A model generated the notes under the pieces. It was not told the DNA's origin. It did no database searches and saw only the letters and a program-made list of their open reading frames with translations. From Ruminococcus sp. (lineage in GTDB: Bacteria; Bacillota; Clostridia; Oscillospirales; Ruminococcaceae): 33,022 nt of DNA. How positions within the stretch are numbered: position 1 is the stretch's first letter; every line of letters starts with the position of its first letter. The DNA lies in NCBI GenBank assembly GCA_029060755.1, contig JAIDTI010000021.1:1-33022 (forward strand), in the 5' to 3' direction. Shown in pieces: positions 1 to 7,766 of this stretch. The translations under genes and the position numbers were made by a program.

Positions 1-46
1 ATATTATATCACATTATTTTGATTTTGTAAAGGGGGTAATGAAAAA

Positions 47-226
47 TTATTTTTTTCTTTTTCGTATAATTTTTAATAAAACTGCTCCGACAGCAAGAGA
101 AGCTGTTATAACTGCCTTTCTGGTACTGATATTTTCGGTTTCAGTACCCGAAAGACTGCCTTTTCCTGCTACTTTCTGAGTTCCGAATCCAAAAGAAAAT
201 TTTTCGGAATCTTTTTTATACTCCAT
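47..226 (-). CDS. 59-residue putative single-span membrane peptide
   Basis: Short ORF whose ATG overlaps the trmB stop codon by one base (TAATG), so it is probably translated by coupling to trmB. The product starts MEYKKDSEKFSFGFG, has a polar Gly/Ser/Thr middle, one hydrophobic stretch (about residues 38-53, AVITASLAVGAVLLKI) and a basic tail ending IRKRKK. This suggests one membrane span with a positively charged C-terminus on the inside. I do not recognise the family and assign no function. The GGAG of the trmB tail (AAAGGAGCAGAATAATG) gives a good ribosome-binding site, which favours a real gene. Confidence 0.6.
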   Translation of the reverse strand: MEYKKDSEKFSFGFGTQKVAGKGSLSGTETENISTRKAVITASLAVGAVLLKIIRKRKK

Positions 227-888
227 TATTCTGCTCCTTTAAGTTCAGCTATCAGAAATTTTATGTTTTTGCCCTCATCAGTGAACATTTTTTCATGTTC
301 TGTGACATAATTTTCTATACCTGTTTCGCTGTGCAAATCGTATGATATGAATTTTATTTCAAAGCCTGATTCCCTGAAATATTCAAGGGATTCCTCAAAA
401 AGTCCGTCATCATCTGTCTTGAACCAAATCTGTCCTTTAAGAAATTTTTTGTAATTGGCAAGCTGACGTGTATGAGTGAGACGGCGTTTCTTATGCTTGC
501 TCTTTCCCCATGGATTGCAGAAGTTTATATATATTCTGTCAGCTCTGTCATCTTCATTCCATGCAAGGTCAATGCGTTCTATGTTCTGGATTGCTATCCT
601 TATGTTGTTCATTGGCATATCCGACGATTTATAGGCATCTTCAAGCTTTCTCTTTGCAAGGACAAGCATCTCATTCTTTATATCCATAGCAATAAAATTG
701 ATTTCAGGGTGATTTGATGCAATCTGCGAAATAAAACCGCCTTTTCCACAACCTAACTCAATATATAGTGGTTTTTTGGGATTTTCAAAAAGTTCTGTCC
801 ATCTGCCTTTCTGCTCCGTCGGATTTTGTACATAGAAGGAGCAGGATTCCAATTCAGGTTTTGCCCACGGTTTATGTCTTATTCTCAT
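226..888 (-). CDS. trmB: tRNA (guanine-N7-)-methyltransferase
   Basis: A 220-residue class I SAM-dependent methyltransferase that makes m7G46 in the variable loop of tRNA. Visible motifs are the SAM-binding loop ELGCGKGGF (about residues 44-52), the acidic segment FIAMDIKNEM after beta-2, and the TrmB signature FCNPWGKSKHKKRR (about 123-136; usually DPWPKKRHHKRR). Length is normal for the family. A strong AGGAGGT site lies just before the ATG. It follows the hexapeptide-repeat gene by 18 bp and is coupled to the 59-residue peptide downstream, so all three likely form one operon. Cytoplasmic. Confidence 0.95.
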   Translation of the reverse strand: MRIRHKPWAKPELESCSFYVQNPTEQKGRWTELFENPKKPLYIELGCGKGGFISQIASNHPEINFIAMDIKNEMLVLAKRKLEDAYKSSDMPMNNIRIAIQNIERIDLAWNEDDRADRIYINFCNPWGKSKHKKRRLTHTRQLANYKKFLKGQIWFKTDDDGLFEESLEYFRESGFEIKFISYDLHSETGIENYVTEHEKMFTDEGKNIKFLIAELKGAE

Positions 889-906
889 TTTTACCTCCTG
901 TGAAAA

Positions 907-1572
907 TTATTTCTTTTTAATAATAACTCCGCCTGTTTTCCATATACTGCTTTCAGGTACAACACCTCTTACACAACTTGTCGGATAGATATTTGAAAAT
1001 CTGCCTATAATAGTTCCGGGATTCAATACGCTGTTACAGCCAACTTCTACATTATCGCCAAGCATTGCACCTATTTTCTTAATTCCTGTCTCCAGTTTTT
1101 CATCAGCAGATTTTATAACAACATTTGTCTTATCTGACTTGACATTTGATGTAATTGAACCTGCTCCCATATGCGACTTATAGCCAAGTATGCTGTCGCC
1201 GACATAGTTGTAATGCGGTGTCTGTACATTGTCGAAAATTATAACGTTTTTCAGTTCAACTGAATTGCCGATAACACAATTCTCGCCTATTAACGCACTT
1301 CCTCTGATAAATGCACAATGACGTACTTCTGTACCTGCTCCGATTATGCAAGGTGAACCAAGATAAGCTGACGGAAATACTTTTGCTGTCTTGTGTATCC
1401 ATACATTTTCAGCAGGATTATCATACTCATCAGGACTGAGAGTTTTTCCAAGCGATATGATAAATTCGCTGATTCCTTTCAATGCTTCCCATGGATATGT
1501 AAATCCTTTGAGATAATCAGATGCAAGAGTATGTTTGAGGTCGAAAAGTTTTGTTATTTTAATATTTTCCAT
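907..1572 (-). CDS. Left-handed beta-helix (hexapeptide-repeat) protein, GlmU C-domain-like
   Basis: A 221-residue protein with an N-terminal helical section and then many imperfect hexapeptides (VWIHKTAKVFPSAYLGSPCI, IGAGTEVRHCAFIRGSALIG, IGENCVIGNSVELKNVII, and later MLGDNVEVGCNSVLNPGTII). These form the left-handed beta-helix of acyltransferases and of the C-terminal half of GlmU. There is no nucleotidyltransferase domain, so the acyl or sugar-nucleotide substrate is unknown. Similar stand-alone proteins in Clostridia are often labelled UDP-N-acetylglucosamine pyrophosphorylase-related. The site ATAGGAG precedes the ATG, and a canonical promoter lies at 1611-1639. First gene of the trmB operon. 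Confidence 0.75.
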   Translation of the reverse strand: MENIKITKLFDLKHTLASDYLKGFTYPWEALKGISEFIISLGKTLSPDEYDNPAENVWIHKTAKVFPSAYLGSPCIIGAGTEVRHCAFIRGSALIGENCVIGNSVELKNVIIFDNVQTPHYNYVGDSILGYKSHMGAGSITSNVKSDKTNVVIKSADEKLETGIKKIGAMLGDNVEVGCNSVLNPGTIIGRFSNIYPTSCVRGVVPESSIWKTGGVIIKKK

Positions 1573-1610
1573 TATAAAATCTCCTATCTTAATTAAATTT
1601 ACCTTATTAT

Positions 1611-1639
1611 ATTATAGTATATCAAACAACAATTGTCAA
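1611..1639 (-). promoter_or_regulatory. Sigma-A promoter of the hexapeptide-repeat/trmB operon
   Basis: On the minus strand TTGACA (1639-1634), a 17-bp spacer and TATAAT (1616-1611), about 40 bp upstream of the ATG at 1572. Confidence 0.85.
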
Positions 1640-1670
1640 TAGTATCAGTAATTTTTTAAAGCATATGGGT

Positions 1671-1689
1671 ACTACGGAATGTCCGTAGT
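1671..1689. repeat. Perfect 8-bp inverted repeat after the integrase gene
   Basis: ACTACGGA and TCCGTAGT separated by ATG, just beyond the 3' end of the tyrosine integrase gene. No T-run follows on the minus strand, so it is a poor intrinsic terminator. It could be a recombinase core or arm site, but I found no second copy in the window. Confidence 0.4.
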
Positions 1690-1703
1690 CTGTTATGTTA
1701 ATT

Positions 1704-2897
1704 TCAGCCTGTTTTTCGGATTTTTTCAGTATTACTGACACCCATCTGACACCCATAATATTCATTAAGTTTGTCAATCTGCTTTTCTTTGTATATTGAA
1801 TCAAGATGAACATATATTGCCATAGTTGTTTTTATATCCGCATGACCTGCCTGCTCTTTAACCGTGCCAACGTCCATACCTGCAAGATACATTGATGTGA
1901 TGAATGTATGCCTTAACCAGTGAGGCGTTATTCGTGGAATAACCATAGGTATTTTTTCAGGCGAAAAACGACTGTCAGGCTTATCATAGTTTAATATGTG
2001 CGAAAAATCTCCGTTTCTGAAATTCAGTTCCGCAAGATAGCTCTCCCACATACTGTTCCATGATGAAAGTGACATCATATTTCCTTTGCTGTCGGGACAG
2101 ACTAACATATTATTCGTTCGTTCCGTATTTTTGAGATAATCAATAAGAATCTGCGGAATATATACATTTCTTACACCCGCTTTTGATTTTGCACCCTGTT
2201 TTACTCTCCAGTTGCTTCCCTCACGCTCGATAGACTTATTCACCCTGATTATTCCATGCTCCAAATCTACATCACTCCATAAAAGCGGTACAAGTTCGCC
2301 ACGTCTCAAACCAGCATACATCATTATCATAGCAGAAGTTCTTGCACGGTGCGGAGTATCAACAACCCATTTCTGCTCCTGCTCCGTCAATGCACGTCTT
2401 TTTTCAGTCTGATTTGCCTTATTATCGGGTATTCTCACCGAAACAGCAGGATTATAGTCTATTACACGATTATCAATTGCATAGCTGAATATCTGTTTTG
2501 CCGTACTTTTTATTTCAACAAGCACTGCAACAGAATATTTGTCAGCACAATCGATTATAATATCCTGTATATCCATGGTGCGTATTCTGTATATCTCCCG
2601 CTCTGCTATCGGTGAAAGATTTTTTACTCTGCACTCATATACATAGTATCTGTGCGGACTTACTTCTGTTTTTTTCAGTCTTAACCAGCGTTCAGCCCAT
2701 TCCCCGAAAGTATCACGCTGTGCAAGTATATCAAGACCTTTTCCAAGCTTTATTTTTACTTCATCTACTTTTTGATTAAGTTCTTTCTGCGTACGTGCAT
2801 ACACATACTTATACTTTCGCTTGCCGTCAATTACACCAAGATATATTTTTGATTGCAGTCGTCCGTCTGCTCGTCTTTTGTTTTTTATTCTCGCCAT
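1704..2897 (-). CDS. Tyrosine recombinase / phage-type integrase
   Basis: A 397-residue Tn916-Int-like tyrosine recombinase. The basic N-terminal segment (ARIKNKRRADGRL, then GKRKYKYVYARTQKELNQKV) resembles the AP2-like arm-binding domain. It is followed by a SAM-like core-binding domain (WAERWLRLKKTEVSPHRY) and the catalytic domain. Visible active-site boxes are R in GLRRGEL, HWLRHTF (H-x-x-R), GHADIKTT (H) and the nucleophilic Tyr in AIYVHL. I place the start at the ATG at 2897, behind AGGTGGTGAT; an upstream in-frame GTG is too close to that site. It looks intact, but no excisionase, conjugation or phage genes sit beside it, so it seems an orphan remnant. Its putative promoter overlaps the MATE terminator. 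Confidence 0.9.
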   Translation of the reverse strand: MARIKNKRRADGRLQSKIYLGVIDGKRKYKYVYARTQKELNQKVDEVKIKLGKGLDILAQRDTFGEWAERWLRLKKTEVSPHRYYVYECRVKNLSPIAEREIYRIRTMDIQDIIIDCADKYSVAVLVEIKSTAKQIFSYAIDNRVIDYNPAVSVRIPDNKANQTEKRRALTEQEQKWVVDTPHRARTSAMIMMYAGLRRGELVPLLWSDVDLEHGIIRVNKSIEREGSNWRVKQGAKSKAGVRNVYIPQILIDYLKNTERTNNMLVCPDSKGNMMSLSSWNSMWESYLAELNFRNGDFSHILNYDKPDSRFSPEKIPMVIPRITPHWLRHTFITSMYLAGMDVGTVKEQAGHADIKTTMAIYVHLDSIYKEKQIDKLNEYYGCQMGVSNTEKIRKTG

Positions 2898-2919
2898 ATA
2901 TATCACCACCTATAAATTA

Positions 2920-2948
2920 AATATACCACAAAAAAATCTTCCCGTCAA
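2920..2948 (-). promoter_or_regulatory. Putative promoter of the integrase gene
   Basis: On the minus strand TTGACG (2948-2943), a 17-bp spacer and TATATT (2925-2920). It lies inside the hairpin that terminates the MATE gene, so terminator and promoter share sequence. Confidence 0.5.
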
Positions 2949-2960
2949 GAGAAGATTTTT
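2932..2960 (-). terminator. Intrinsic terminator of the DUF3737-MATE operon
   Basis: Stem AAAAATCTTC (2932-2941) with GAAGATTTTT (2951-2960) and a 9-nt loop, followed on the minus strand by a T-run. It overlaps the MATE stop codon by two bases. Confidence 0.75.
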
Positions 2961-4323
2961 ATATTTTTTTCCAGTTTCCACTTACATAGTGTATCATAAA
3001 TAATATGAACAGAAGCATATTATGTGCAATCATACAAGCCCATGCAGATATTAAGCCATATCCCATAATCTGCGTACAAACATACGTTCCGACTATTCTT
3101 ATACACCACATTCCCAGTACATTATATATAAAGGGGGCAACTGTTTTTCCGAGTCCCTGCATAAGTCCTTCTATTACTATCGGAACACCATAAAACGGCT
3201 CTGAAACTGCAACCATTCGCAGAACTGTAGTACCAAGTGCTATAACTTCCGCATCTTCTGAAAATATACGCATCAAATATGGTGCAGATATGAACAGCAT
3301 ACCGCCTGAAAAAATCATCAGTGTAACTTCCAACGGCAATATAGTTTTTGCTGTCTGATTCAGTTTACGCTTGTCACCTGCTCCCCATGCACTTCCTGCA
3401 AGTGCTGATGATGCCGCCTGCATACCATATCCAGGAATATAGAACAGTGATTCTACAGTATTGGCAATTGTATGTGCCGCTGTTGACATTTCACCAAGAG
3501 AATTAATCATAGCTGCAAAAGCTACATATCCAAGAGATGTTGCAAATCTCTGGAGCATATTCGGAAATGCTATTCTTATACATGGTTTCAGCATATTCAT
3601 ATCAGGCTTTATGCTCTGTCCTTTCGGTGAAATCTCCTTGTGTCTGAAAAGCATCACTGTTATAGCAATTCCACCGAACGTATATGCAATCGCACTTGCT
3701 GTTGCCGCTCCTGATATGCCCATTCCTGCACCAATTATCTGATATGACGTATTTTTTATACTGATTGTACGTGTAGGATAAATCAGCAGAAAATTAAGCA
3801 CAATGTTTATTATATTTACAAATATTCCGACTTTCATCGGTGTCTTTGTATCACCGACAGCCCGTAACAATGTACCGAAGATTATGCTTGCTGTACGAAA
3901 AAGCATAGGAGTATACAGTATAAGAAAATATCTTGCCGATATATCACGGATTTCATAATCAACGTGCATAAGTACCGGAATTTTACTGCTGAGCAGAACT
4001 GTAACAACTGTAAAAAATAATCCGACTGCAATAACTGTAAATACTGCCTGCCCTGCTGTTTTTCGTGCTTTCACTTTATCCCCTGCTCCGAATGACTGCG
4101 CTATCACTGCAAGAAATCCCACTCCTATTGCGGAAACAGTACTTCCGATAAGCCAGTTGACTGTTGTTGTAGAACCGACTGCTGCTGTTGCCTGAGTTCC
4201 AAGAGAACCAACCATAGCTGTATCAATATACTGCACCGCCGTCTGCAAAAGCTGTTCAAACATTGTCGGCAACGCAAGCGACAGTATTTCAGACAGCATC
4301 TTAAATGACGAATTATTCTTCAT
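2959..4323 (-). CDS. MATE-family multidrug/toxin efflux transporter
   Basis: About 454 residues, the usual MATE length, with roughly 12 hydrophobic spans in two repeats. Typical MATE features are ALPTMFEQLLQTAVQYIDTA at the start of TM1, the loop SFGAGDKVKARKTA after TM2, and the matching second-half start AFPNMLQRFATS. The likely role is Na+- or H+-driven export of cationic drugs or metabolites across the cytoplasmic membrane. The start is uncertain: the ATG at 4323 overlaps the DUF3737 stop (ATGA, coupling), while an in-frame TTG at 4332 lies very close to the GGAG site. It is probably cotranscribed with the DUF3737 gene. Confidence 0.93.
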   Translation of the reverse strand: MKNNSSFKMLSEILSLALPTMFEQLLQTAVQYIDTAMVGSLGTQATAAVGSTTTVNWLIGSTVSAIGVGFLAVIAQSFGAGDKVKARKTAGQAVFTVIAVGLFFTVVTVLLSSKIPVLMHVDYEIRDISARYFLILYTPMLFRTASIIFGTLLRAVGDTKTPMKVGIFVNIINIVLNFLLIYPTRTISIKNTSYQIIGAGMGISGAATASAIAYTFGGIAITVMLFRHKEISPKGQSIKPDMNMLKPCIRIAFPNMLQRFATSLGYVAFAAMINSLGEMSTAAHTIANTVESLFYIPGYGMQAASSALAGSAWGAGDKRKLNQTAKTILPLEVTLMIFSGGMLFISAPYLMRIFSEDAEVIALGTTVLRMVAVSEPFYGVPIVIEGLMQGLGKTVAPFIYNVLGMWCIRIVGTYVCTQIMGYGLISAWACMIAHNMLLFILFMIHYVSGNWKKI

Positions 4324-5150
4324 CTTATGCAAATTTCTCCTTTTGCATTTTTGTCATCTGATATTATCTCCCCTACTGATTTAACTGTTATTTTACCGCT
4401 GTATACATTTTTTATACTGTCAACATGGGATATTATATCAGCTTCAACGTCCGATTTCTCAAAGCATAAATCAGCATCAATCATCTCACAGTTTACAAGT
4501 CGCAGTTTTTGGCAATAGCAGAATGGCTGTGTACCGATAATCTTGCAGTTTTCAAGCGTTAAGCCGTCAGAATACCATGCAAGGTACTCCCCTTTTATCG
4601 TGCTGTTTCTTACAGTTATATTCTTTCCATGCCAGAAAGCGTCTTTTGTATCAAAATAGCAGTTGTCAAATACAGCATTTTCTATATACTGAAATGAATA
4701 TTTTCCCTTGAAATCTACATCACTGAACTGAATACCGTTGCTTCTCATCATGAAATATTCACTTTCTGCTGTACTGTTCTGCATTACAATATTACTTACA
4801 GACCAGCCAAATTCGGGTGATATGATACTGCAATCCGATATATGTACGTCTGAACACTCACGCAATGCCTTTATACCATGCATTTTCGTATTTCTGATAT
4901 TTACATTACTTGAATACCACAAAGCAGCTCTGCAAAGTTCAGTCATTTCAGAATTTACTATAGTTAAATTATTGTCATGCCAGAACGGATAACGCAGATT
5001 GAAGAAACAATCAAGAACTCCTATATCTGAACTTTCTTTCAATGCACTTTCACCGTCTGCAACTCCGTCAAACGCACAGTTCTGCAAAACCACTCCTTTA
5101 CTGCCGTATAATGCTCTTTCTTCATCAAATTTCTGATTTGAGATTATCAT
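4320..5150 (-). CDS. DUF3737 family protein (right-handed beta-helix-like)
   Basis: A 276-residue protein built of short repeats in which polar, Asn/Cys-rich turns recur about every 20 residues (VVLQNCAFDGVADGESALKE, LTIVNSEMTEL, VNIRNTKMHG, ITVRNSTIKG, LTLENCKIIGTQPF). This fits DUF3737, a probable parallel beta-helix family of unknown function sometimes mislabelled hydrogenase. The start is the ATG at 5150, 8 nt after AAGGAG; the upstream in-frame start lacks a site. It overlaps the MATE gene by four bases, so the two are likely coexpressed. No signal peptide, hence probably cytoplasmic. Confidence 0.8.
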   Translation of the reverse strand: MIISNQKFDEERALYGSKGVVLQNCAFDGVADGESALKESSDIGVLDCFFNLRYPFWHDNNLTIVNSEMTELCRAALWYSSNVNIRNTKMHGIKALRECSDVHISDCSIISPEFGWSVSNIVMQNSTAESEYFMMRSNGIQFSDVDFKGKYSFQYIENAVFDNCYFDTKDAFWHGKNITVRNSTIKGEYLAWYSDGLTLENCKIIGTQPFCYCQKLRLVNCEMIDADLCFEKSDVEADIISHVDSIKNVYSGKITVKSVGEIISDDKNAKGEICIR

Positions 5151-5183
5151 AAAAATCACTCCTTGTTTTATTATACAATACAC

Positions 5184-5212
5184 ATTATACCATTTTTATA
5201 AAAATATATCAA
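5184..5212 (-). promoter_or_regulatory. Promoter of the DUF3737-MATE operon
   Basis: On the minus strand TTGATA (5212-5207), a 17-bp spacer and TATAAT (5189-5184), 34 bp before the chosen ATG. Confidence 0.75.
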
Positions 5213-5266
5213 GTATTTTATGTAAAAAAACATTTCAGAAAAACTGTACAAAAAAATAAAAAAAGG

Positions 5267-5295
5267 TTGACAAAAATCCCCAAAAGATATATAAT
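5267..5295 (+). promoter_or_regulatory. Consensus sigma-A promoter of the cellulosomal operon
   Basis: TTGACA (5267-5272), a 17-bp spacer and TATAAT (5290-5295): a perfect consensus. The leader to the ATG at 5362 is about 60 nt. No obvious operator palindrome was seen. Confidence 0.9.
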
Positions 5296-5361
5296 ATACT
5301 TATATGGAGCAGGTAATACAATATTCATTATCTCTCCACAATTAATTGAGGTGAAATTAAA

Positions 5362-7746
5362 ATGATAAAGAAATTTTTATCCATATTATCTGCAATTGTA
5401 CTTTCTTCAGCAGTACTTACAGCTATTCCGCAAGATAAAAACGGTTTTATAGCAATGAAAGCATCAGCGGCAGAAACAGTGGTTAATCCTGTTATATGGT
5501 CTGATGTTCCTGACTGCGATGTAATAAGAGTCGGTGACACGTACTACATGATAAGTACAACAATGTTTTTCAGTCCTGGTGCGCCTATTATGAAATCGAA
5601 AGACCTTGTTTCATGGGAAATATGCTCATATGTTTATGATACATTGGCTGATGGTGATGTGCAGAATCTTACAAATGGCAAACACGATTACGCCCACGGA
5701 CAATGGGCGGCAAGTCTCCGCTATCATGACGGAAATTTCTATGTATTTTTCGGAAGTTACGGCACGGGAAAATCATATATATACAAAACAGATGATATTG
5801 AACACGGCAAATGGACACGTTCTGAAATAAACGGAATGTATCATGATGCCTCAATCCTTTTTGATGATGACGGACGCAATTATCTTGTATACGGCGGGGG
5901 CGGTGAAATCAAAATAAAGGAGTTCAACGCTGAAATGACAGATTTCAAGTGGGGCGGTGTTGATAAAACTTTATTCAAGACAGGTCTTGACGGTCTCGCT
6001 GGTGAAGGCTCACATATTCAGAAAATCGGCGATTATTACTATGTTTTTGTTATTGCATGGCCTAGCGGAAGCGGTCGTATTGAATTGTGCTACCGCAGTA
6101 AAGAACTTACAGGCACATATGAAGGAAAAACTGTTCTCAATTCAGGTTTAGGCACATATGGTTCAGGTGTTGCACAAGGCGGTATTGTTGATACTCCCGA
6201 CGGAAAATGGTATGGTATGCTTTTTCAGGACCACGGCTCTGTCGGAAGAATACCTGTTCTTGTACCTGTAACATGGGTTGACGGTTATCCAATAATGGGT
6301 GTGAACGGCAAAGCTCCTGTTACTTTTGAAGTTGAAAACGGCTATACAGGTACACAGCTTGCAAAAGATGACAGTTTCAGCTATAGTTTAGATAAACTTG
6401 CACTTGAATGGCAGTGGAATCACAATCCTGACAATATGGCATGGTCTGTAACAGAACGTGAGGGCTGGCTTAGACTTAAAAATAAAACGCTTGCAACAAA
6501 TATTCTCAATGCAAAAAATACTCTTACACAAAGAACAGAAGGTCCAGCCTGTTCAAGTGTAATAAAACTTGATACATCAGGAATGAATATCGGAGACTAT
6601 GCAGGTCTTTCGGCATTTCAGTTCAAATATGGAAATGTCGGTGTATATATTGCAGATGACGGCTCACACAAAGTTTATATGTCTGAAAACGGCGGTTATT
6701 CCGGCAATTCCGCTGTAACTGACAGTTATGACAAGATTATTGAAGAAGTTCCGCTTAATGAAAAAGAAGTATATTTAAAAGCTGAATTTACTTTCAATAC
6801 TGTTGACGAAAATATGAATGTATCAAATAATATTGATAAAGTGAAATTTTTCTATTCACTTGACGGAAACAGCTGGACACGTATCGGAAACGAACTTAAT
6901 ATGTCATACGATTTAAAGCTGTTTACTGGCTACAGAAGCGGTATTTACAGTTACGGCACAAAAAATCTGAACGGATATGCTGATATAGATTTCTTTGATT
7001 ATGAGCGTTCATCATGGAATGAGGCAACATCTTATTCGCCTAATGATTTCGGCTGGTGGTATAACTGTACTTTCAGTGACGGCACGCAAGGCTGGACAGA
7101 CAGAGGCGGAAACAAAGTTGAACAGAATGATAATGAATGTTATACAACATGGGATAAATCGTCACTTCATGTATATGACAGAACATCTGCATGGCAGGGT
7201 ACAGCATATAATCTAAAACCTGCAATTTTCAAGTCGGGTGAATCATACAGCTTTTCTGCTCATGTAAAACAAAATTCAGGTGAAAATGTAAAGTTTATGA
7301 TGAAAATTGAGTACAAGGATTCTGACGGTGAAACAGCTTATGATGAAATTGCAAGCGTTATTGCCCCTGACGGTACATGGGCGCAGTTAGCAAATTCAAG
7401 TTATACAATTCCAGATGGTGCTTCAAATGTCCATATATATATTGAAACAGAAGATTCACTTACTGATTTTTATGTTGATGAATGTATCGGCGCAGTTGAC
7501 GGAACAGGAATTGCAGGTGAGGGACAGCCTGATATAAAAGAAATTATACTTGGTGATACTAACTCTGACGGCAGAATAGATGTATTTGATATGATAAATG
7601 CAACAAAATGCTTTACTGGAGAAATTCAAGATGCTGATATGATAAAGTCGTCTGATATTGACAAAAATGGTAATATTGAAATAAATGACCTTGTTATGCT
7701 CCAGAAATATATACTTGGTATTATAAAGTACTTTCCATTAGATTAG
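5362..7746 (+). CDS. Secreted GH43 glycosidase with CBM22 and type I dockerin
   Basis: A 794-residue cellulosomal enzyme. A signal peptide (about 1-37, hydrophobic core SILSAIVLSSAVLTAIP, end ASAAE) leads to a GH43 five-blade propeller (about 42-315). By family analogy the catalytic acids are D51 in VPDCDVIRVGDTYYM, D162 in HDASILFDDDG and E215 in GEGSH. A beta-sandwich accessory domain follows (about 330-548), then a CBM22-like module (about 560-712, with FSDGTQGWTDRGG) and a dockerin (about 729-790) with two EF-hand-like loops, GDTNSDGRID and SDIDKNGNIE. The likely substrate is arabinoxylan or xylo-oligosaccharide (xylosidase or arabinofuranosidase); which one cannot be told by eye. It would attach outside the cell to a scaffoldin cohesin. 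First gene of a three-gene operon. Confidence 0.93.
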   Translation: MIKKFLSILSAIVLSSAVLTAIPQDKNGFIAMKASAAETVVNPVIWSDVPDCDVIRVGDTYYMISTTMFFSPGAPIMKSKDLVSWEICSYVYDTLADGDVQNLTNGKHDYAHGQWAASLRYHDGNFYVFFGSYGTGKSYIYKTDDIEHGKWTRSEINGMYHDASILFDDDGRNYLVYGGGGEIKIKEFNAEMTDFKWGGVDKTLFKTGLDGLAGEGSHIQKIGDYYYVFVIAWPSGSGRIELCYRSKELTGTYEGKTVLNSGLGTYGSGVAQGGIVDTPDGKWYGMLFQDHGSVGRIPVLVPVTWVDGYPIMGVNGKAPVTFEVENGYTGTQLAKDDSFSYSLDKLALEWQWNHNPDNMAWSVTEREGWLRLKNKTLATNILNAKNTLTQRTEGPACSSVIKLDTSGMNIGDYAGLSAFQFKYGNVGVYIADDGSHKVYMSENGGYSGNSAVTDSYDKIIEEVPLNEKEVYLKAEFTFNTVDENMNVSNNIDKVKFFYSLDGNSWTRIGNELNMSYDLKLFTGYRSGIYSYGTKNLNGYADIDFFDYERSSWNEATSYSPNDFGWWYNCTFSDGTQGWTDRGGNKVEQNDNECYTTWDKSSLHVYDRTSAWQGTAYNLKPAIFKSGESYSFSAHVKQNSGENVKFMMKIEYKDSDGETAYDEIASVIAPDGTWAQLANSSYTIPDGASNVHIYIETEDSLTDFYVDECIGAVDGTGIAGEGQPDIKEIILGDTNSDGRIDVFDMINATKCFTGEIQDADMIKSSDIDKNGNIEINDLVMLQKYILGIIKYFPLD

Positions 7747-7766
7747 TAAATTAAGGAGAGATAGTT

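Noticed and set aside
1671..1689. Inverted repeat as attL or attR of the tyrosine integrase
   Set aside because: No second copy was found in the window, so no element boundary can be drawn.
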